Below, in pieces: positions 57,555 through 64,000 of a stretch of DNA of 64,000 nucleotides; positions within the stretch are counted from its first letter, which is position 1; the number at the start of each line of letters is the position of its first letter. A program made the position numbers and the translations under genes. Under the pieces are notes generated by a model that saw only the letters and a list, made by a program, of their open reading frames with translations, made no database searches and was not told the origin of the DNA. The DNA comes from Tragulus kanchil (lineage: Eukaryota; Chordata; Mammalia; Artiodactyla; Tragulidae). The stretch is taken from the NCBI GenBank assembly GCA_022376925.1, contig JAIOJX010000004.1:178341501-178405500 (forward strand), given 5' to 3'.

Positions 57555-59776
57555 CCTCTTTTCCTGATGGAGAAGATTCAACAATAAGGTTATGATTTTT
57601 TTGGGTCTCAGTTGTTTCCATAGCAACAGTTGGGGATGCTATAAATTGGTTCACACAAAATTAAAGCTGACCAAAGCCTTCAGTGTAGTTGTGAGTTACT
57701 AAATCACTAGTGATAGAAGATAAATGTTTGCTTCTTACTACCTCTGTTTATCATTTATTAAGTGAAGAGTAAACAATTTTTATTCTTGGGTCTATTAGCG
57801 TATCATTTATGATGCTTGCAAGAATTTGAACATATCAAAGCTATTGGAGAAGTGGAAATTATACTTATTCTAATTATGTTAATTCATCATCCTTTTACCT
57901 CTTTTTTTTGCATCTTTGCTTTTTTCTTAAAAGTCCTTTATTTCCATGCTTACATTTTTATTCTTTTTAAATTAGAAAATACTTACTGAAAAAAGTTTAA
58001 ACAATATAAAAGAGTAAAGAACATATTTGTCTTATGCTGTATTAAGACAGCATAAATGCTGTATAAATGAATGTATAAATGAATCTTAATTTATTTGACC
58101 CATCCCTGTTGGTAATAATTTTGGGATTTTTTTAAAATTTCTTTGTCTATTAAAAGCAGTGTAGCATTAACAACCTTGTACATACATTTTTATGATGCTG
58201 TCCCCAAAGTGGAATTGCTGAAAGGTTATATCTATTTTTAGCTTTGAAAAGTACTGCCAAATTGTCCTCCCAAAAGTTTCACTAGTTTATATCTCCTAAT
58301 TTTTGTAAATACTAAGTGTTATCAAATTTCAACATCTTCATCAGTCTAAGAGGTAGAAGAGTCTTGTTTAAATGTGTTTTATCCTAACTGTAAGATTGAA
58401 CAACTTTTCACATGTCTATTGGGCTTTGTGTTTATTTGTTAGCTTCTTATTTATTTATTTATTCATTTCCTTTATTCATCTTTCCATTTGGTTTCTCATC
58501 TTTTCTTTATCAGTTTCTAGAGGTATTTGTTAAATCTTTAGCCCATTATCTGGTCCTTTATCTAATCATTTTTAGCTTTTCATTTGCTTTTTAAAAAGTT
58601 ACTTATTTACTTTATTTATTTTTGATTTATTTTTAATTTATTTTGATTTTTGGGTCTCAGTTGTTTCCAGTAGCAACTTTAGAAAACTTTTTTGATGGAG
58701 AAGATTCAACAATAAGGTTATGATTTTTTTGGGTCTCAGTTGTTTCCATAGCAACAGTTGGGGATGCTATAAATTGGTTCACACAAAATTAAAGCTGACC
58801 AAAGCCTTCAGTGTAGTTGTGAGTTACTAAATCACTAGTGATAGAAGATAAATGTTTGCTTCTTACTACCTCTGTTTATCATTTATTAAGTGAAGAGTAA
58901 ACAATTTTTATTCTTGGGTCTATTAGCGTATCATTTATGATGCTTGCAAGAATTTGAACATATCAAAGCTATTGGAGAAGTGGAAATTATACTTATTCTA
59001 ATTATGTTAATTCATCATCCTTTTACCTCTTTTTTTTGCATCTTTGCTTTTTTCTTAAAAGTCCTTTATTTCCATGCTTACATTTTTATTCTTTTTAAAT
59101 TAGAAAATACTTACTGAAAAAAGTTTAAACAATATAAAAGAGTAAAGAACATATTTGTCTTATGCTGTATTAAGACAGCATAAATGCTGTATAAATGAAT
59201 GTATAAATGAATCTTAATTTATTTGACCCATCCCTGTTGGTAATAATTTTGGGATTTTTTTAAAATTTCTTTGTCTATTAAAAGCAGTGTAGCATTAACA
59301 ACCTTGTACATACATTTTTATGATGCTGTCCCCAAAGTGGAATTGCTGAAAGGTTATATCTATTTTTAGCTTTGAAAAGTACTGCCAAATTGTCCTCCCA
59401 AAAGTTTCACTAGTTTATATCTCCTAATTTTTGTAAATACTAAGTGTTATCAAATTTCAACATCTTCATCAGTCTAAGAGGTAGAAGAGTCTTGTTTAAA
59501 TGTGTTTTATCCTAACTGTAAGATTGAACAACTTTTCACATGTCTATTGGGCTTTGTGTTTATTTGTTAGCTTCTTATTTATTTATTTATTCATTTCCTT
59601 TATTCATCTTTCCATTTGGTTTCTCATCTTTTTCTTTATCAGTTTCTAGAGGTATTTGTTAAATCTTTAGCCCATTATCTGGTCCTTTATCTAATCATTT
59701 TTAGCTTTTCATTTGCTTTTTAAAAAGTTACTTATTTACTTTATTTATTTTTGATTTATTTTTAATTTATTTTGAA
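57555..59776. repeat. Tandem ~1.13-kb duplication, pair 18
   Basis: Copy A is about 57565-58692 and copy B 58693 to about 59776, with an offset of 1128. The end of A is scrambled. GGGTCTCAGTTGTTTCCA, which belongs 38 bases inside the unit (57603, 58731), appears a third time at 58652, just before the junction. The unit is AT-rich and partly resembles an old L1 (CCAAAGTGGAATTGCTGAAA). Confidence 0.95.
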
Positions 59777-60184
59777 TCTATTTATTTTTAATTTTTAGCC
59801 ACAGTGTTGTGTGGTTTCTGTCATACCACACCATAGTGGTTACCCAGGTCATTAAGATGTTTTCTGTATAGTTCTTCCGTATATGCTTGCCACCTCTTCT
59901 TAATCTCTTCTGTTTCTATTAGATCCTTGACATTTCTGTTCTTTAGTGTGCCCACCCTTGCATGAAATGTTCTCTTGATAGCTCCAGTTTTCTTGAAGAG
60001 ATCGTCGTTTTATTTCTTTGCATTGTTTGTTTAGGAAGGCCTTCTTATCTCTCCTTATTATTCCCTGGACCTCTTTATTCAGTTGATTTTATCTTTCCCT
60101 TTCTACCTTGCCTTTCACGTCTTTTCTTTGCTCAGCTATTTGTAAAGCCTTCTCAGACCACCATTTTGTCTTTACTACTTGGCA
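59777..60184. other. Intronic stretch
   Basis: GGAAGGCCTTCTTATCTCTC and AAAGCCTTCTCAGACCACC suggest an old L2 fragment, but this is uncertain. No gene was seen. Confidence 0.4.
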
Positions 60185-61107
60185 ATAAAAAAAGAGCAGG
60201 TTATTGATACACACAACAACCTGGATGCCTCTCTGGGAATTATGCCAGGTGAAAAGAGCCGATCTTGAAAGGTTGCATCCTGTATGATTCCAATTATATA
60301 ACATCCTTCAAATGTCAGAATTACAGAGATGAAGAATACACCAGTAGCTGTGGGAAGCATGGCACAGTAATAAAACAGCATCAGGAAGAAGCCTTATGGG
60401 GACGACAGTGCTGTGTGTTCTGGCCGTATCAATGTCAGTATCCTGGATATGATATTGTGCTATAATTTTGCAAGCTGTTAGGAGAAACTGGGTAAAAGAG
60501 ACACGGGATCTCTCTGTGTTGTAAAAAGTGGCAGGTCACTTGAAAAGTGGTTTGACAGTTTCTGCAGAGGTGAAAACAAACCTGTCTTATGACCTAGCCG
60601 TCCTACTCCTATGTGAATATCCAGAAGTAATGAGAACATTTGTTCACAAAAAGCCTTGTCCAGGAATGCTCGCAGAGCTTTATTCATTAACGGCTGAAAT
60701 ACGGAAACAACCCAAAGGTCCATTTGCAGGAGGACAGATGAACAAATTGTGATGTTTTCATACAATGAAATAATTCTTACAAAAAAAGTACCGACACATC
60801 TAAATAATGAATGAATCTCACAAATATGATGTTAAGCAGTGAGAATCAGACACAAAAGAATACTTAGTATGTGGCTGCATTTATATGAAGTTCAAGAACA
60901 AGCAAACGTTGATGGTGATAGAAGGTAGAAGACAGTTTACTGGTGGCAGGAGAGTGGTATCAACTGAGGAGTTTAGGGAACTTTCTGGAGTGAAGGAAAT
61001 GTGGTCATTTAAGTATACACATAATATTAGAAATTACTGAGCTTTGCACTTAAGGTTTTACATTTTGCTATATGTTAATTATATCTCAGTAAAATACTGT
61101 AAAAAAG
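60185..61107 (+). mobile_element. Old L1 (L1M-type) 3' region, sense
   Basis: ACAACCTGGATGCCTCTCTG, GCATCCTGTATGATTCCAAT, GACCTAGCCGTCCTACTCCT, CGGAAACAACCCAAAGGTCC and ATATGTTAATTATATCTCAG, then a poly(A)-like end. The order and orientation are typical of an ancient L1 3' UTR. Confidence 0.8.
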
Positions 61108-61690
61108 AATTACTCTCCATTCAAGGAGGGAGAAAGACGAGTCAACCAGTCCCACTGTGTAGATTTCGTTTGGATCCTTCTCCAGAGAAAGTGTACAAAA
61201 ACCTGTTTATGACACTTATGTTAAATGGGAAGTCTGAACAGTGTATAATTATTGATAACATTAAGAAGTTATTGTAAAGTTTATAGATGTAAACATAATT
61301 ATCATTGTTAACAGGTTCTTATCATTTGAGATGTATGTTGAAGTAAATGATATATCTAAGATTTGCTTCAAAATAAAACTGATGAGAAGTGGTAAAGATA
61401 CAAATGAATCAAGTCTGGTTGAGTTGACTGTTGCATAACCTACTCAACTGTATTAACATCCGTTTTTTTTTTTACTCCATGATAAAAAGTTTAAAATTTT
61501 AAATACGGATAAAAGACACACACAGGTAGCTTTGTTATTACCAATAAAACAAAATTGGCCTCTGAGATAGTATGTTCTAAGTGCTCAAGAAGTGGTAGGG
61601 AAAGTTAATGCCCTAAATGAAATCATTGCTTATTTGCACTAGGTGTTTTTAGCAAAGAGTGGTTTATTTATATATATGGAAGATATAGAT
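61108..61690. other. Intronic stretch, nothing recognised
   Basis: AT-rich and non-coding. Confidence 0.5.
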
Positions 61691-62465
61691 TTTTAAAAAA
61701 TTATTTCTTTATATTAATTGAAATTTAGTTTATTTAAAATATTAATTTCATATGTACAGCATAGCAATTCAGTATTTTTTTTTTTTAAGATTTATTTATT
61801 TATTTGGGGCAGGGGTCGGGTTGGGGAGAGAGGGGAGCACGTGGGCCACTTTTATTAGTCTTTCATTTCTCTATTTTCATCCGTCTTTGTTCTTTGGCTC
61901 CTGTGGGCTTCCCATCGCGGTGGCGTCTGTCGCTGCAGAGCACCGGCTCTGGGAGCATGTGCTCCAGAGCTCTGGCTCGGTAATTGGACACATCAGTCCA
62001 GCCGTTCCACAGCACATGGGATCTTCCCAGGCCAGGGATCGAACCGGCGCCCCTTACACTGCAAGGCGGTGTCCTTACCCACTGGACCACCAGGGGAAGC
62101 CCGCAATTCAGTATTTTTACAGATATGCTGAGTCACCAGGGTCCCCCATTGGAAGTTATTACAAGATAATTGCAGTAATTCCCTGTGCTACTACAATATG
62201 TCCTTGTTGCTTATCTATTTTATACAGGGTGGTTTGTATCCATTAAGCCCATAGCCCTAATCTGCCCCTCCCCCTTGCCTCTTCTCTTTGGTAACCATTA
62301 GTTTGTTTTCTGTATATGCGAGTCTGTTTCTGTTTGCACATACACTCATTTGTATTATGTTTTAGATTCCGCATGTAAGTGATGTCATACAGCATTTGTC
62401 TTTGTCTGACATTTCACTAAGCATAATATTCTCTTGGTCCATCCAACATTGCTGCAAAGAGAGTG
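61691..62465 (-). mobile_element. L1 3' UTR, antisense, split by a SINE
   Basis: TTAATTTCATATGTACAGCA before the SINE, then CAGTAATTCCCTGTGCTACT, TTATCTATTTTATACAGGG and TTAGATTCCGCATGTAAGTG after it, form one continuous antisense L1. Confidence 0.8.
61781..62102 (-). mobile_element. tRNA-derived SINE with C-rich 3' segment, inserted in L1
   Basis: It is flanked by a 16-bp target duplication GCAATTCAGTATTTTT at 61764-61779 and 62103-62118. It has the G-rich tract GGGGCAGGGGTCGGGTTGGG and an intact reversed head. It is younger than the surrounding L1. Confidence 0.95.
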
Positions 62466-62673
62466 GGGATTCTTAAGGATAAACAACCACTCAACACTCA
62501 GTGGAGACCCAAGTGTAGATAACTTATGTGTGAATTCTTTCTATCAGAATGTGATTATGATGATGTTAACACATATAGACACATTGTATCTCCGTAAAGT
62601 GTCCATCTGCTGTAGCGAATTGAAGCAGTGGGGCTCATTTTTTTCTACTTGCATGTGTTCTGCTTTCCTTAAG

Positions 62674-62794
62674 GACCTGATGTTATTTTATGAGGATGAT
62701 CCAAAGCCAGTTATGCCAGCAGTTCCTACCTCGGTTATCTCATCAGCAGTGTGGTCAGAAAGGCAAACAGACATCTACAACCCCTGGGATGCAG
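62674..62794 (+). CDS. ENTHD1: ENTHD1 coding exon 4
   Basis: The acceptor is GCTTTCCTTAAG and the donor GCAG|GTAAAT. The exon starts in phase 0 with DLMLFYEDDPKPVMPAVP, joining directly to WKSTE of the previous exon. It encodes residues 238-277 and ends one base into the next codon. An acidic patch YEDDP and a tripeptide NPW (YNPWDAG) near the end recall the short DPW/NPF-type endocytic motifs of epsins, although one such motif is weak evidence of binding. The frame also reads through upstream intron sequence, but similarity begins only at the acceptor. The remaining C-terminal exons lie beyond 64000. Confidence 0.93.
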
Positions 62795-63043
62795 GTAAAT
62801 TAGTTAAAGAGTAAAAATTTGACTCAGAATCATGCATAAGAAACACTGGACAGGCACTGTTTTTCATCAGATTTTATTTTGTGAAATATAGAAACAGTGG
62901 CTTTAACTTTGATCATGAGTTACAAGATGAGCGTGGATAAGTTCAACCCATAGAGGGTCCTATAACCTTATTTTACCACTTATTTCCATGTTTTTTCTTT
63001 TTTAGTGTTTTATTTTAAAAATTAACTACAAACCAAAAATCCT

Positions 63044-63086
<43 letters not shown>

Positions 63087-63469
63087 TTTTAAAAGCAGAA
63101 AAGTTCATTTTAGCTCTTTTTCTTGTTTGTATTAATCTTCCCTTTGATGAAGAGTTTTTTTCAGAAGCAAGCATTAGATGAAAATGTGAGAAAGCATGAG
63201 GCATAATGTCCCACAGATGGGTTAATCATCTCTTGGGTAATTAACACTAGAGAATGACACAGTATAAAATTATATGAAACTAGCCTCCAACAAATTACAC
63301 TATCTAATTCCAACCAGCTCCACTGCTACCTGCTACCTAATATCCGACTGATCCACCATCGTACCGCCCCAGCCTGTCTGTGCTCCATGAACTCACTTTC
63401 CAATACATTCTTCCTCTTGATTTTCTGAGAGAAATAGGGAAAAAGATCTGTCAGGATGAGAACAGAATG
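62795..63469. other. Intronic stretch with TA/TATG microsatellite
   Basis: (TA)n followed by (TATG)n at about 63044-63086. Nothing else was recognised. Confidence 0.6.
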
Positions 63470-63760
63470 GGGCTTCCCTGGTGGTCCAGTGGGTAAAGAG
63501 TCCGCCTTGCAGTGCAAGGAGCACTGGTTCGATCCCTGGCCCGGGAAGATCCTACATGCCGTGGAGCAGTTGGACTGGTGTGTCCAATTATGAGCCTGCA
63601 TTCTGGAGCGCACGTACCTAGAGCCGATGCTCTGCGACAAGAGAGGCCACTGTAATGGGAGGCCCACATAGGCCAAAGAATAAACACGGATGAAAATAAG
63701 TAAATAAAAAACCAACAAAAGAGGCCAAAATTAAAAAAAAAAAAACCTTAAAAAAAAGGA
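63470..63760 (+). mobile_element. tRNA-derived SINE ('GGGAGGCCCACA' body), plus strand
   Basis: GGGCTTCCCTGGTGGTCCAG, GGTTCGATCCCTGGCCCGGG and AAAACCAACAAAAGAGGCCA, then an A-rich tail. The target duplication ATGAGAACAGAATG lies at 63456-63469 and 63761-63774. Confidence 0.94.
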
Positions 63761-63774
63761 ATGAGAACAGAATG

Positions 63775-64000
63775 TTCTATCTGCTCATGTATCTTTGCTT
63801 TTACATTAGTCCAGGCATCCTTTCCCTTTTCAGAGTTGGCCCCTGAACTTCATCTTTTCCTCATCTTTGGACCACGCACCTTAAGTCTTCCCCTTGTGCT
63901 GAGTCCCAGTATCCAAAATATCCAAACTGAAGTGTATCAGTGTAGATACATTATACAAGTTCACATAGATACAGTTTTCTTATAAAGCCAGTTCTGAGGT
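63775..64000. other. Intronic stretch at window end
   Basis: No exon or repeat was recognised. Confidence 0.5.

Noticed and set aside
1..59776. A novel biological system generating regular 1.1-kb tandem duplications
   Set aside because: The constant length, random boundaries, junction damage and homopolymer differences favour assembly error. No mobile or replication machinery is linked to them.
60528..60752. 74-codon plus-strand frame
   Set aside because: It falls inside an ancient L1 3' region (CGGAAACAACCCAAAGGTCC).
62434..62673. Upstream extension of ENTHD1 exon 4 reading frame
   Set aside because: The frame is open by chance through intron and L1 sequence. The splice acceptor GCTTTCCTTAAG and exact phase match place the exon start at 62674.
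63044..63086. CRISPR-like or regulatory repeat
   Set aside because: It is a simple TA/TATG microsatellite.
6497..63718. Recurrent frames such as MVQWVRTPPCSARGAGS and similar, up to 166 codons
   Set aside because: They are translations of the tRNA-derived SINE in various frames, not proteins.

Overview
The window is mammalian nuclear DNA from a ruminant. It holds a BovB (RTE-type) LINE 3' end with its target-site duplication, Bov-A2 and Bov-tA SINEs, many CHR-type tRNA-derived SINEs, and old MIR, L2 and L1 remnants. There is nothing prokaryotic in it. One SINE family has a body I do not recognise from cattle-type repeats and has very clean target-site duplications. That suggests a ruminant other than a typical bovid (a chevrotain would fit), but the species is only a guess.

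The only protein-coding gene I can support is the 5' half of ENTHD1 (ENTH domain containing 1, an epsin-like protein) on the + strand. Four coding exons are present: 19036-19384 (with 5' UTR from about 18882), 33906-34148, 50343-50461 and 62674-62794. Their splice phases (1, 1, 0, then 1) join cleanly into about 277 residues, and the remaining C-terminal coding sequence lies to the right of the window. A GC-rich stretch with three ETS-type GGAAGTG sites at 11.6 kb is a candidate promoter or first-exon region. The rest is intergenic or intronic DNA full of SINEs and LINE fragments.

The most striking property is that the window contains eighteen head-to-tail near-identical duplications. Their periods all fall between about 1085 and 1153 bp. 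They start and end at unrelated sequences and cover exon 3, introns, SINEs and LINEs alike. The copies differ mainly by homopolymer indels, by changes in G- or C-rich tracts, and by scrambled bases next to the junctions. In several places two duplications overlap or abut, so that short stretches occur three times. I read this as a systematic assembly error (overlapping consensus units joined without removing the overlap) rather than biology. The true locus would then be roughly 20 kb shorter, about 44 kb. One consequence is a false, frameshifted extra copy of ENTHD1 coding exon 2 at 32778-32930.

Other points of interest are a tRNA-derived SINE subfamily with a C-rich (G-quadruplex-capable on the other strand) segment before its A-rich tail, and a roughly 350-bp GC-rich element at 31.3-31.6 kb bounded by a perfect 18-bp inverted repeat.
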